Shown: positions 31,225-40,157, counted from the first letter of the stretch. The stretch is DNA of 64,000 nucleotides from Sphingopyxis witflariensis (GCF_002205635.1 NZ_NISJ01000007.1:124001-188000); one strand, 5' to 3'. The notes: generated by a model from the letters alone, not told the origin. Translations and numbers: made by a program.

Positions 31225-32382
31225 TCAAGCTGAGGTTGCGACCCGCCGCATCCCTGACCTGATCGCCGCATAGGCCGCCCGCGCGCGCATCAAGCCATCG
31301 AAGAACAAGCGGCGGCGCGGCGGCCCGATGGCGACCGCGCAATCGAAGATCGTCCGACTGCCATTCCACAGTGGCTGACCACAACCTCCGGCAGTCGGCG
31401 CGCAGGTATCGAAATGCATCGCCGGATTCTGGCCGACACTTTCGGCAACCTCACGCATCAAAAGCAGGCCGGGCGCATAGCTGCGAAACTCCTCGTCAAA
31501 CGCCATCTTGAATCCGACCCCATGGTTGCCGCTGACGAACCAGCTCGACATGGCGACCGCACGTCCGCCCACCATCAGCGCCGCCAACCGAGCCTGGCCT
31601 TGATGCTGCCCCTTTGTGATGACTTCGCGGAACAGGCCTTCGGTTTCCGGGGCACAGGCCAGCGCACTGCCCTCCCGCCCCTTCCAGCCCAACTTTTCGA
31701 GCGCGAGAAACCCGTCGATCCAACCCGCCGGGTCGGCACCTATATCCAGCATCTCCACCGAAACGGGCCCATGGTCACGCTCCAGCCGCCGACGCAGGCC
31801 GCGCAAGCGCGCCAGCTTCTTGCCATCCGGCGCAGCGTCGCTACCCGATATATGCGCCGGTCGGTCGAACCGGCCGAACATACGAAACCCCCGCCCGCTG
31901 GTCTTGCAATGCGCGATGAGCGCCGCGCAGACCGGATCGTCGCGCGCGAACTTCCGGCAATGGATCAGCATCTCCCCGCCCAGACGGCTATCGAGATGGC
32001 AAAACAGCGCGCTCCAGAAGTGCGAAGCAGCATCGGGTCGCACGAGGGGGAAGCCAAGAAACTGGTTGGTCGCCGACCATGTCTGCCAATTGGCCGCCGG
32101 CCAGCGCCCGAAGCGCGATTCGCGCGCCAACGGCAGGACACCATGCCACGCCCCGTCGTCGCCGGACACAATCGCCAGCCGGATGTCGCGCGCCGACGCC
32201 GCATGGCGCAAGGCCACGTCCATGAACCAATGCTGCGCAAAGATATTCGCCGCACCGGCCGCGGTCGACAGATCGGCCCATCGCTTATGATCTGTGGCGG
32301 TCAGATCGGCATGTCGCCGCATCTGCACGCCAAGCCTGCCCGGTTTGCGGGCATCTTTGGTACGAACAATGGCTTGATGCAT
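31225..32382 (-). CDS. GNAT-fold acyltransferase, BioF2/CelD-like
   Basis: The 385-residue protein resembles the Acetyltransf_6 (BioF2-like, CelD/FemAB) proteins: WADLSTAAGAANIFAQHWFMDVAL near the start, LRGLRRRLERDHG, and a C-terminal GNAT half with GFLALEKLGWKGREGSAL, LAALMVGGRAVAMSSWFV and YAPGLLLMREVAE. Such proteins often transfer acyl or aminoacyl groups during polysaccharide or lipid modification, but the substrate cannot be read here. Its ATG overlaps the stop of the JmjC/cupin gene (TGATG), so the two are coupled. It ends 12 bases from the convergent mfd gene. Confidence 0.75.
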   Translation of the reverse strand: MHQAIVRTKDARKPGRLGVQMRRHADLTATDHKRWADLSTAAGAANIFAQHWFMDVALRHAASARDIRLAIVSGDDGAWHGVLPLARESRFGRWPAANWQTWSATNQFLGFPLVRPDAASHFWSALFCHLDSRLGGEMLIHCRKFARDDPVCAALIAHCKTSGRGFRMFGRFDRPAHISGSDAAPDGKKLARLRGLRRRLERDHGPVSVEMLDIGADPAGWIDGFLALEKLGWKGREGSALACAPETEGLFREVITKGQHQGQARLAALMVGGRAVAMSSWFVSGNHGVGFKMAFDEEFRSYAPGLLLMREVAESVGQNPAMHFDTCAPTAGGCGQPLWNGSRTIFDCAVAIGPPRRRLFFDGLMRARAAYAAIRSGMRRVATSA

Positions 32383-33215
32383 CACAGCAACCGCGCCCGA
32401 CGCGCGGCACGACAGCCGAAGGCTCGCCAAACGGACTTTTTCGGCCAGGCAGGAATGTCGGCCGACAGGCCGAAACGGCGCAGCACAGGGTTGACCGTCA
32501 AAGCGTCGCCGGCGGCGAGGCTCCAGTCATTCTGCCATGTCATCGACAAGGAGATCGACGGCATCGGCCCCGCCCGCACCCAATGCGGCGAAGCATGGGG
32601 AACATAGAGCGCGTCGCCGGGCGCCAGCGGATGCACCGTTCCAAGTGCTTCGAAATCATCCTGCCAGGGCAGCATATTCTCGCCCGCGCGGTGATAGGCT
32701 TCGCGCCGGTCGCGCGACAGAAAGGGCGGTTCGGGCGGATAGGTGACGAAATCCTTGTCCCCTGCGATCTGGAACAGGATGTTATATTCGGCGTCGAAAT
32801 GAAAAGGCGTCAGCGTCCCCGGCGCGGAGATGAAGATAAACCCCTTCAGCGATTGTGACAGCCCGGTCAGCGGGGTGATCGCCGGATCAATTTCAGCCAT
32901 CAGGCTTTGCAGCAGCCCCTGATAGCGCGGCAATTGTTCGACAAAACGCAGCATGACCCAGTTGCCGCTGGTTTCGATCGAAGGGATGATATCGGCGATA
33001 TCGCCGCCGCCCGGCGTATCCATGGCGAAATCGCCGCCATGCGCCGCATCCGCGACGCGCCGCTCGACATGCTGTTCGGGCAGGTCGCGCGCTGCCTGGG
33101 CCAGCGCGGACAGCGACAACAGCGGATGATGTGCGAGTTCGTGCCGCAATATGGCTGGCGACAGGGGATAGGCATTGGAAAAGCCTCCCAAACTGGATGG
33201 TACCAGAAATGTCAT
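32382..33215 (-). CDS. JmjC/cupin-8 family Fe(II) 2-oxoglutarate oxygenase-like protein
   Basis: The 277-residue protein has the cupin-8 (JmjC) metal-binding pattern: HFDAEYNILFQIAGDKDF gives the His-x-Asp pair and HASPHWVRA the later His, with LAPGDALYVP between. Family members hydroxylate protein or small-molecule targets using iron and 2-oxoglutarate. The N-terminus (NAYPLSPAILRHELAHHPLLSL) matches the bacterial subgroup common in sphingomonads. A GNAT acyltransferase gene is coupled downstream. Two AACCGGTT sites lie upstream, one touching the start codon. The target is unknown. Confidence 0.8.
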   Translation of the reverse strand: MTFLVPSSLGGFSNAYPLSPAILRHELAHHPLLSLSALAQAARDLPEQHVERRVADAAHGGDFAMDTPGGGDIADIIPSIETSGNWVMLRFVEQLPRYQGLLQSLMAEIDPAITPLTGLSQSLKGFIFISAPGTLTPFHFDAEYNILFQIAGDKDFVTYPPEPPFLSRDRREAYHRAGENMLPWQDDFEALGTVHPLAPGDALYVPHASPHWVRAGPMPSISLSMTWQNDWSLAAGDALTVNPVLRRFGLSADIPAWPKKSVWRAFGCRAARRARLL

Positions 33216-33278
33216 AACCGGTTTTGAAAACCTCCGCCGCTTCCTCTCGGGCTAGCGGCGAAGGCTAAAAAACCGGTT
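33216..33278. promoter_or_regulatory. Pair of AACCGGTT operator candidates upstream of the JmjC gene
   Basis: The palindrome AACCGGTT occurs at 33216-33223, directly against the start codon, and at 33271-33278. In opposite orientation both read AAAACCGGTTA. AACCGGTT is the centre of several LacI-type operators in alphaproteobacteria, so a LacI-like repressor is plausible. Confidence 0.45.
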
Positions 33279-33324
33279 AATTCTCTCTATTTCCATGCCC
33301 TTATCGTCCCGTACCGGAACACCG

Positions 33325-34524
33325 TCAGGCGGCAAGCAGGTCGGGAAGCTGATCCCATGGCACCGGACCCGACCGCAAAAATCCCTGCCAGCTCGCAACT
33401 CCAAGTTCTTTCAATCGCGCGAGCTGCTTCTCATTCTCGACTCCTTCGGCCACCACCAACAGCCCCAGCGCACGCGCTAGGTCGACGATGGCGCGCACGA
33501 CGATGCGGTCGCGGTCGCTGCCATCGATCGTACGGGTGAAGCCGCTGTCGATCTTCAGATAGTCGATCGGCAGCCGCGCGAGCAGCGACAGGCTGGAATA
33601 GCCGGTGCCGAAATCGTCGATCGCAACCGCACAGCCAAATGACCGTATCTGCGCGAGTTGATCGGCGGCGCTCGCCGGATCGCTGAGCATCGCCTGTTCG
33701 GTGAGCTCGAGCGTCAGCCGGTCGGGATCGACTCCCGCAGCCTTTGTCATCGCGGCAAAACGCCCGGCAAATTCGGGATCGCCGAGGTCTGCGGCGGTAA
33801 TGTTGAGCGATACGCGCAGTCCACCCAGCGATTTCGGCCAGTTCGCGATTTCAGCCAGCGCAACGCGGTGTGCATGTTCGGTCAGTTCGCGCTCGAGCCG
33901 CGCCGCGCGCGCCGCAGTGACGAGCGCCCCGGCGCCAAGCAGCCCCAATTCGGGGTGCTGCCAGCGTAGCAACGCTTCGACCCCCATCATTTCTCCGGTG
34001 CCGACATCATATTGCGGCTGATAAAAAATGATGACTTCATCTTGCGACAGCGCGGCATGGACCATCGCCCCATCGCGCGCCGATGCCGGGCGCCCCAGCT
34101 GATCGCTCGCGCTGCGCAATTGCTCGCCGACAGGCTCGTCGCGCGTGATCATCGCCGCCGCGATGCGGATCGCAAGGCGCCCATTGGGGTCGCCGACCAT
34201 CGGCTCGGCGAGCGCGACGTGGAGCGCCCGCTCCTGCGCGCGCAACGCGCCAAGCGACAGCGGCACGGCGGGAATGATCAGGAAACGCGGACCGTCGAGC
34301 CGCTCGACGCGCGAGCCCCGGCCGAATTCATCGCCTGCGAAACTCTCAAGGCGCCGCCCCATCTCATCAAGCACCGCGTCACCCGCCGCGGTTCCGGCGC
34401 TGTTGTTGATACGCGCCATCTGGTCGACCTGAACCAGTATCACACCAACGTCGGCATCATGCTTCACCTGCAACAGTTCAAGGGTGCGAACGCAGGCGGC
34501 AAAGGATTCGGGAACGCGATTCAT
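33325..34524 (-). CDS. EAL domain cyclic-di-GMP phosphodiesterase with degenerate GGDEF domain
   Basis: The C-terminal EAL domain has all main motifs: EALLRW (Glu183), SLNITAADL, ELTEQAM, DDFGTGYSSL, LKID and AEGVENEKQ, so it should hydrolyse cyclic di-GMP. The N-terminal 150 residues fold like a GGDEF domain (GVILVQVDQMARINNSAGTAAGDAVL) but the signature loop is LDGPRF instead of GGDEF, so it cannot make cyclic di-GMP and may serve as a regulatory domain. There is no membrane helix. The protein is 399 residues. It is divergent from moaA with 60 bases between. Confidence 0.92.
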   Translation of the reverse strand: MNRVPESFAACVRTLELLQVKHDADVGVILVQVDQMARINNSAGTAAGDAVLDEMGRRLESFAGDEFGRGSRVERLDGPRFLIIPAVPLSLGALRAQERALHVALAEPMVGDPNGRLAIRIAAAMITRDEPVGEQLRSASDQLGRPASARDGAMVHAALSQDEVIIFYQPQYDVGTGEMMGVEALLRWQHPELGLLGAGALVTAARAARLERELTEHAHRVALAEIANWPKSLGGLRVSLNITAADLGDPEFAGRFAAMTKAAGVDPDRLTLELTEQAMLSDPASAADQLAQIRSFGCAVAIDDFGTGYSSLSLLARLPIDYLKIDSGFTRTIDGSDRDRIVVRAIVDLARALGLLVVAEGVENEKQLARLKELGVASWQGFLRSGPVPWDQLPDLLAA

Positions 34525-34584
34525 CGCCGCTTCCTAACAGGCTTTGCTTGCCAAGCGCTTGCCTTTTGCATCACAATATCGGCG

Positions 34585-35607
34585 ATGGCGGAAATTTCCT
34601 CCTCTCCGCGCGCCGCCGCGGCAAATCTGGTCGACGGCCATGGCCGCCGGATCGACTATCTGCGCCTGTCGGTCACCGACCGCTGCGACCTGCGCTGCCG
34701 CTATTGCATGGCAGAGGATATGGTCTTTCTCCCCAAATCGCAGGTGCTGAGCATCGAGGAAATGGCCGAACTTGCCGAGCGTTTCGTCGCGCGCGGTATT
34801 CGCCGTATCCGCCTGACCGGCGGCGAACCGCTGGTACGGCGCGGGATCGACACGCTGGCCATGCGGCTCGGCGCGCTGATTGGCCATGGCATCGACGAAC
34901 TGACGCTGACCACCAACGCGATGCGGCTGGCCGAACACGCCCCGATGCTGGCGGCGGCGGGGGTGCGGCGCATCAACGTCAGCCTCGACACGCTCGACCC
35001 TGCCGCCTTTCGCCACATCACCCGCGTCGGCGACTTGGGCGTCGCGCTGCGCGGTATCGCGGCGGCGCGGGATACCGGACTACAGGTCAAGATCAACATG
35101 GTTGCGCTCGCCGGGCTCAACGAAGACCAACTCTTGCCGATGCTCGCCTATTGCGCCGCAAACGGCTGCGACCTCACACTCATCGAAACGATGCCCCTCG
35201 GCGAAGTAACCGACGACCGCAGCGACCATTATATCCCGCTCCATCATTTCATCGCGCCGTTACGTGCAGAACGACCTATCTATCCGGTCGATCAGAAAAC
35301 CGGCGGGCCGGCGCGCTATTTCGCAGTCGAGGACAGCCCGGTAACGCTGGGCCTGATAACCCCTTTGAGCGACAATTTCTGTTCGACCTGCAACCGCATC
35401 CGCCTGACGGTCGAGGGCCGCATCTATATGTGCTTGGGGCAGGACGACCATGTTGACCTGCGCGCCGCGCTGCGTGAGGGTGGTGCCGCAGCCGCAGATA
35501 GCTTGATCGACGCCGCACTCGCTGGCAAACCTCGCGCGCATGACTTTCATATCGAACGAAAGTCGGGACCGGCGGTCGCGCGTCATATGAGTGCAACGGG
35601 CGGCTAG
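34585..35607 (+). CDS. moaA: GTP 3',8-cyclase MoaA, molybdenum cofactor biosynthesis
   Basis: MoaA is a radical SAM enzyme that, with MoaC, turns GTP into cyclic pyranopterin, the first step of molybdenum cofactor synthesis. The SAM-binding cluster is Cys34, Cys38, Cys41 (CDLRCRYC). The second, C-terminal cluster is Cys266, Cys269 and Cys283 (CSTCN then YMCLG). The protein ends with the conserved Gly-Gly that helps catalysis. It is 340 residues long. The nadK gene follows 25 bases later. No other mo-cofactor gene is adjacent. Confidence 0.96.
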   Translation: MAEISSSPRAAAANLVDGHGRRIDYLRLSVTDRCDLRCRYCMAEDMVFLPKSQVLSIEEMAELAERFVARGIRRIRLTGGEPLVRRGIDTLAMRLGALIGHGIDELTLTTNAMRLAEHAPMLAAAGVRRINVSLDTLDPAAFRHITRVGDLGVALRGIAAARDTGLQVKINMVALAGLNEDQLLPMLAYCAANGCDLTLIETMPLGEVTDDRSDHYIPLHHFIAPLRAERPIYPVDQKTGGPARYFAVEDSPVTLGLITPLSDNFCSTCNRIRLTVEGRIYMCLGQDDHVDLRAALREGGAAAADSLIDAALAGKPRAHDFHIERKSGPAVARHMSATGG

Positions 35608-35632
35608 GATAGCCACCCCAAGGGGAATCAAA

Positions 35633-36403
35633 ATGTATCGCAAGATCGCGCTCGTCGCATCGAACGCGCCAGCGGCCATGGAGGCGGAGGCCGAACTGCG
35701 TCCCCTTTATGACTTCGTCGATCTGCGCGAGGCCGATTTGCTGATCGCGCTCGGCGGCGACGGCTTCCTGCTCCACATGCTGCACCAGTTGCTCGACGAG
35801 CGGCGCTCGCTGCCCGTTTTCGGGATGAACCGCGGCACCATAGGCTTTTTGATGAATGAATTTCGTGTCGAGGGGCTGATCGACCGAATCGCGAAAGCAC
35901 GGCCGTTCCTGATCCACCCGCTTTCGGGCGACATCACAACGATCAACGGCGAACGCCACATTCTGCCCGCGATCAACGAAATTTCGTTGCTCCGCGAAAC
36001 GCGCCAGGCGGCAAAGCTGGAGGTGTTGATCAACGAACGCATGATGCTGGAGGAGCTTGCGTGCGACGGAGTGCTCGTATCGACGCCGGCGGGTTCGACC
36101 GCCTATAATCTGTCCGCTAACGGCCCGATTCTGCCACTCACGTCGGAAATGCTCGCACTGACGCCGATCAGCCCCTTTCGCCCGCGGCGCTGGCGCGGCG
36201 CGCTGGTCCCCGAATCGACGAGCATCCGCTTCAACGTCCGCGAGGCCGCGAAACGCCCGGTCAGCGCGGTCGCCGACCAGCGCGAAATCCGCGATGTGAA
36301 GACGGTTTTGGTCACCAGCGACCGCAGCCGACCGCTGACTTTGCTCTTCGATCCCGACCAGGGGCTCGACGAGCGCATCGCGATGGAACAATTTATCGTT
36401 TGA
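35633..36403 (+). CDS. nadK: NAD kinase
   Basis: NAD kinase phosphorylates NAD to NADP. The 256-residue protein has the diagnostic GGDG (residues 41-44) in LLIALGGDGFLLHML, FGMNRGTIGFLMNE, the ligand motif ACDGVLVSTPAGSTAYNLSA and GPILP. Length is that of the short bacterial form. The ATG is preceded by AAGGGGAA. It lies 25 bases after moaA and just before the tRNA-Asn gene. Confidence 0.96.
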   Translation: MYRKIALVASNAPAAMEAEAELRPLYDFVDLREADLLIALGGDGFLLHMLHQLLDERRSLPVFGMNRGTIGFLMNEFRVEGLIDRIAKARPFLIHPLSGDITTINGERHILPAINEISLLRETRQAAKLEVLINERMMLEELACDGVLVSTPAGSTAYNLSANGPILPLTSEMLALTPISPFRPRRWRGALVPESTSIRFNVREAAKRPVSAVADQREIRDVKTVLVTSDRSRPLTLLFDPDQGLDERIAMEQFIV

Positions 36404-36464
36404 GGTCTTGCAAAATGATTCAAGCGGCGGCAAAGGGACCGCCTTGTCTGCTTCGGCAGACCGC

Positions 36465-36539
36465 TCCTCGGTAGCTCAGTGGTAGAGCAATCGACTGTTA
36501 ATCGATCGGTCGTAGGTTCGAATCCTACCCGGGGAGCCA
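36465..36539 (+). tRNA. tRNA-Asn (anticodon GTT)
   Basis: The cloverleaf is complete: acceptor TCCTCGG / CCGGGGA, D arm with GTAGCTCAGTGGTAGAGC, anticodon arm TCGACTGTTAATCGA with GTT at 36497-36499, T arm GTAGGTTCGAATCCTAC, discriminator G and encoded CCA. Its last 19 bases are the left attachment site of the island. Confidence 0.97.
36521..36539 (+). other. attL, left attachment site
   Basis: The 19 bases AATCCTACCCGGGGAGCCA are the 3' part of tRNA-Asn including CCA and keep the tRNA intact after integration. Identity with the right copy stops at the next base. Confidence 0.88.
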
Positions 36540-36702
36540 TTTCTTCATTCGCTGCTGTTCGCAAGCGACCACCCATCACCCAAAATCACTAGAGAAACTG
36601 CGGCGGACCCGTTCGCTTGTGTTCGTTGCCATTCGCTCCCTTTCGCGCTAATGGTGGGGGACAAAACGGCGGAACAGTTCAAACTCGAACTTTGAGGTGG
36701 GA

Positions 36703-37893
36703 ATGGGCAGTCTTACACAGGCGCATATCCGGGCTGCGCTAGCGAAGCCCGGAAAGCACCACGACGGCGACGGACTCCTGCTTTTCGTTCGCGAAACGGG
36801 GCAAGCGAGCTGGGTCGCCCGGGTTCAGCACGACGGAAAGCGACGCGAGTTCGGTCTTGGAAGCCTGCGCGCGGTGACGCTCGGCGCGGCGCGCGAGAAG
36901 GCGGCTTTGGTGAAAGCCGCACTGGTCGCCGGTCGCGACCCGCATCTGGCGTTGCAGCCTCCAAAGGAACTGACCCGCACCTTCCGCGACGCGGCGCTGG
37001 GCTTTCTGGAAGCAAAGGCGGCGGACGCCAAAATTTCGGATGCCAAACGGCGGCAGCAGCTATCGCAGCTCAAAACCTATGCCTTTCCTGCCCTTGGCAA
37101 ATTGCAGGTGCAAAGCATCGATGCCGACGCCATCGCCGCCTGCCTTCGCCCGATCTGGACGCGCAAGCCGGAAACGGGACGCAAGGTCCGCAGTCTGATT
37201 ATCCGCACCCTGCGATTTGCCCGGCCGGATGGCGCACTGTTCATCGGGACACTTGGCCCGGCTATCGCCGACCGCTTGCCCGCCCAGCCCAAGCGGGGGA
37301 ATTTCGAGGCGATGCCCTATGGCGACCTGCCCGCCTTCATGGCGCGGCTGGCCGACAAGGGCGGCATGGGGGCGCTGGCGTTGCGCGTCCTGATCCTGAC
37401 CGCCGCGCGCAGCGGTGAGATTCGGGGCGCAACGTGGAGCGAGATTGATCTGGACACCGCCGTGTGGACCGTCCCGGCCGAGCGCATGAAGGCACGGCGG
37501 GCGCATCGCGTTCCCCTATCGCTCCCCGCCGTCGCCCTTTTCCGTGAGGCCGCTTCGATCCGGCGCGCTGGGACCGATCTGATTTTTCCAGCCATAAGCG
37601 GCAAGACGCTTAGCGACATGACGCTGACCAAGGCGCTGCGCGATATGCACGCTCCCTGCACCGTGCATGGCTTTCGCTCAACCTTTCGCGACTGGGCAGC
37701 GGAACAGACCAGCCTGCCGGGCGAAATCGCCGAAGCCGCGCTGGCGCATACCGTGCCCAATGCGGTCGAAGCCGCCTACCGCCGGACCGATTTTTTCGAC
37801 AAGCGCCGCGAATTGATGGATGGTTGGGCCGGATTTGCTGCTGGTGCCGGTGATGGGAATGTGGTGCCCATTGCTGCCGGGACGCGAAAATAA
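36703..37893 (+). CDS. P4-type tyrosine integrase
   Basis: The 396-residue protein has the DUF4102 N-terminal arm-binding domain (KHHDGDGLLLFVRETGQASWVAR), a core-binding domain, and the catalytic domain with the first Arg in TAARSGEIRGATWSEID, HGFRSTFRDW (His-x-x-Arg), ALAHTVPNAVEAAY containing the second His, and the Tyr nucleophile in AYRRTD. It integrates the island into tRNA-Asn by site-specific recombination. I chose the ATG with GAGGTGGGA upstream; a GTG lies six bases before it. It sits 163 bases from attL. Confidence 0.94.
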   Translation: MGSLTQAHIRAALAKPGKHHDGDGLLLFVRETGQASWVARVQHDGKRREFGLGSLRAVTLGAAREKAALVKAALVAGRDPHLALQPPKELTRTFRDAALGFLEAKAADAKISDAKRRQQLSQLKTYAFPALGKLQVQSIDADAIAACLRPIWTRKPETGRKVRSLIIRTLRFARPDGALFIGTLGPAIADRLPAQPKRGNFEAMPYGDLPAFMARLADKGGMGALALRVLILTAARSGEIRGATWSEIDLDTAVWTVPAERMKARRAHRVPLSLPAVALFREAASIRRAGTDLIFPAISGKTLSDMTLTKALRDMHAPCTVHGFRSTFRDWAAEQTSLPGEIAEAALAHTVPNAVEAAYRRTDFFDKRRELMDGWAGFAAGAGDGNVVPIAAGTRK

Positions 37894-38055
37894 CGAACTA
37901 CGAAGCTCGCGGCTTGCGGGAGATGCTGCGCTTCACGCCCGGCTAGACCGCAACATAACTGACGTGTCTTGCGCGATTAACCTGCGGAAGCCATGTTCCA
38001 TCAATGTTCACCCCTGTCCGCACAGATACGGGCAGCTTCTGATAGGGCGACAAGC

Positions 38056-38820
38056 ATGGACCTTCACGGCGATAGCGAGGCGCTGGCAATTATCCAGTCT
38101 TGGGGATGGGATCGTTTCGATACTCGCTTTGAAATTGAAGTTCCTTTGATGATGCCTCTTAGTGAAGCGATAAATCGGCTCGCCATGGAAGGGCACGTCG
38201 ATCCAGCAATGGCCATGCTATCGCTTCTGGCGGATGGGCAGTTGGTATCAACTGGCAGCTACAGTTGGAAGCGATACCGGAACGACCACAATCAGAGGGA
38301 CGGGATCGGAGAAATTCCGGCGCGGCGATGGGTATCGCTGAAAGAAGGCCTTGCCGAGAACAGCAAAACCTTCGGACTCAACGAAGTCACTCTGCGTTTC
38401 ATGTATGAGGGTTGGGACGAATACAAAGCGGCGCGCGCCGATTGGACATGGACGGCGGACCGGTTCGCAACCGCCGAAGCTTCGAGCGGCGATTTTTTGA
38501 GCAGCGGCTATTTCGAAGAGACATATGTGGTTTGCGATATTGAGGTTCGACCGGCGGAAGTCGAATCCGCTGGCGCTCCAGCATCACGCGCGGCCGAGCG
38601 CAACAAGGGTGGTGCGCCGTCGAAGTATGATTGGGAACGCGCGGTGGCGGCAATCGTGTTCCAGTGGGCGGATGATGGGCCTTGGCAGCCCACCTCCCAA
38701 GCCGAGGTGAAAAACAAGCTGGCGGATTGGTTCGCAGACCGGGATGAACAGCCGTCGGAAACCTTACTGAAAGATCGCGCCCGCTGGCTATTCGAGGAAT
38801 TTCGGCGACGCGGGCAATAA
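38056..38820 (+). CDS. Unknown island protein with a C-terminal KYDWERAV module
   Basis: The 254-residue protein starts MDLHGDSEALAIIQSWGWDRFD and has no signal peptide or membrane helix. The N-terminal part contains AINRLAMEGHVDPAMAMLSLLADGQLVSTGSYSW. A Gly-Ala-Pro hinge (GGAPSKYDW) leads to a compact C-terminal module with FQWADDGPWQPTSQAEVKNKLADWF and ARWLFEEFRRRG, which I have seen in alphaproteobacterial proteins of unknown role and which may bind DNA. It lies between the integrase and the excisionase-like gene and has lower-GC stretches. An upstream in-frame ATG exists but lacks support. Confidence 0.7.
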   Translation: MDLHGDSEALAIIQSWGWDRFDTRFEIEVPLMMPLSEAINRLAMEGHVDPAMAMLSLLADGQLVSTGSYSWKRYRNDHNQRDGIGEIPARRWVSLKEGLAENSKTFGLNEVTLRFMYEGWDEYKAARADWTWTADRFATAEASSGDFLSSGYFEETYVVCDIEVRPAEVESAGAPASRAAERNKGGAPSKYDWERAVAAIVFQWADDGPWQPTSQAEVKNKLADWFADRDEQPSETLLKDRARWLFEEFRRRGQ

Positions 38821-38949
38821 CCTCTTGGCCTAGGGTTTCTGACCAGTTCTCGACCTTGCTGGCCGACGGCCGGGGCAGCCCGCCGCTATCCTTTCTCTAT
38901 CGCCCGCAGCCGTTGCCGTGCGGGGATGAACCGGAAAGGAAGTAACATT

Positions 38950-39132
38950 ATGGATCCCGTGCTTTGCAGCATCGCCGACGCCGCCCGCGTGTTGGGCATC
39001 GGCCGGACGAAAGCCTATGAGCTGATCGACGACGGCTCGCTTGTGACCATCACCATCGGCACCCGTCGTCTTGTGAAGGTGGACAGCATCAAGCGTCTGG
39101 CCGAAGGCCCGGCGACCCGCGACGCCGCGTGA
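38950..39132 (+). CDS. Excisionase-like helix-turn-helix protein
   Basis: The 60-residue protein is a MerR/Xis-type winged helix: CSIADAARVLGIGRTKAYELIDDGSLVTITIGTRRLVKVDSIKRL. Such proteins bend DNA at attachment sites for excision or act as small regulators. The ATG with AAGGAAG upstream is preferred over an in-frame ATG 24 bases earlier. It lies in a tight block with the next three genes. Role as directionality factor for the integrase is inferred from position and fold. Confidence 0.85.
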   Translation: MDPVLCSIADAARVLGIGRTKAYELIDDGSLVTITIGTRRLVKVDSIKRLAEGPATRDAA

Positions 39133-39140
39133 GATAGGCC

Positions 39141-39848
39141 GTGTCCGATAAATTTCGCCGGGCAACATATCCCCGCCACGTCCGTATCTTTCACAGGCTA
39201 TTACAGTCCGCAGCATGGCGGAACCTGTCCGGCAGCGCCGCAAAGGTGCTGCTGACGCTGGCCGCGCTCGAAAAAGGCGACAATAATGGCGAGTTTTTCC
39301 TTTCGGCACGCACCGGGGCCGAAATGACCGGACTGGGCAAGAATGCCGTTAATCGCGCACTGCACGAATTGCTGGAAAAGGGCTTCATCTATTGCGCCGA
39401 ACGCGGTGGCTTTTCTCGCAAGACGCCGCACGCCGCGCGTTGGGGGCTGACTTGGGCAGCGGGGCCTAAGGGAAGCGAGCATCGCGCGCCGTCCCATGCT
39501 TATGAAAAATGGAGACCGGAGAAAAAGCGCGGTCCCCGGAACAGGGACGATGCGGTCCCCGAAACGCGGACAGTTACGCAAAATGCCCCCGTCCATTGTC
39601 CCCAAATCGGGGACAGCGAAGCGAAAGAAATGGCGCAAAACCGCCAAACTGCTACTGTCCCGAAATCAGGGACACATACTAGTTACCAGGGGATATCGCT
39701 CCAATCGGCCGCGCAGCACCACCCGCGTTTGCCATCGGTCGCATGGTGGCAGCCCGATCACAGCCTGTCCCTCGCACAGCTTGCCTATACGACCATCCTC
39801 GCCGGTTTCCTCAGTCGGGCCATAACCGAAAAACGGCTTGCGGCATGA
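39141..39848 (+). CDS. Winged helix-turn-helix protein, possible replication or regulatory factor of the island
   Basis: The 235-residue protein has an N-terminal winged HTH: AWRNLSGSAAKVLLTLAALEKGDNNGEFFLSARTGAEMTGLGKNAVNRALHELLEKGFI (in parts, about residues 24-80), then a basic, low-complexity Pro/Lys/Arg-rich linker and a C-terminal hydrophobic stretch LAQLAYTTILAGFLSR. Domain order recalls small plasmid replication initiators and island regulators. The start is GTG, nine bases after the excisionase-like stop. Its TGA overlaps the next start (ATGA). Function is uncertain. Confidence 0.7.
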   Translation: MSDKFRRATYPRHVRIFHRLLQSAAWRNLSGSAAKVLLTLAALEKGDNNGEFFLSARTGAEMTGLGKNAVNRALHELLEKGFIYCAERGGFSRKTPHAARWGLTWAAGPKGSEHRAPSHAYEKWRPEKKRGPRNRDDAVPETRTVTQNAPVHCPQIGDSEAKEMAQNRQTATVPKSGTHTSYQGISLQSAAQHHPRLPSVAWWQPDHSLSLAQLAYTTILAGFLSRAITEKRLAA

Positions 39849-40156
39849 ATGATGCGGATAAACGCGCCCTGTGGCGGCGATGGTGCGAAGAGCGGGGCGA
39901 CTTTCCACCCCAATGCAGAGATATGATCTGCGGTGCTCGCACCCGCACTGGAACGCCGTGCAAGCGCCGCGATCTGTATCGGTCCGGCCGGTGCAAGTTG
40001 CATGGCGGACCTTCGACGGGGCCGCGAACCGCAAAAGGCAAGCGGCGGTCCGCTCGTAATGGAAATCGGGCCATTCGAGGCGAACCCCATGTGAGGGTGC
40101 AGAAAGCTGATGATTTAGGAAAAACTGGCGACGCGACCGCTGGCGGAGGAGATTGA
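39845..40156 (+). CDS. HGGxSTGP-motif protein of mobile elements
   Basis: The 103-residue basic protein has CGARTRTGTPCKRRDLYRSGRCKLHGG, a set of Cys and His residues that may bind zinc, followed by PSTGPRTAKGKRRSARNG. The CKLHGGxSTGP motif is common in phage and island proteins of unknown function. It overlaps the preceding gene by four bases and is followed one base later by the next gene. Role is likely DNA or RNA binding, by composition only. Confidence 0.75.
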   Translation: MNDADKRALWRRWCEERGDFPPQCRDMICGARTRTGTPCKRRDLYRSGRCKLHGGPSTGPRTAKGKRRSARNGNRAIRGEPHVRVQKADDLGKTGDATAGGGD

Positions 40157-40157
40157 A

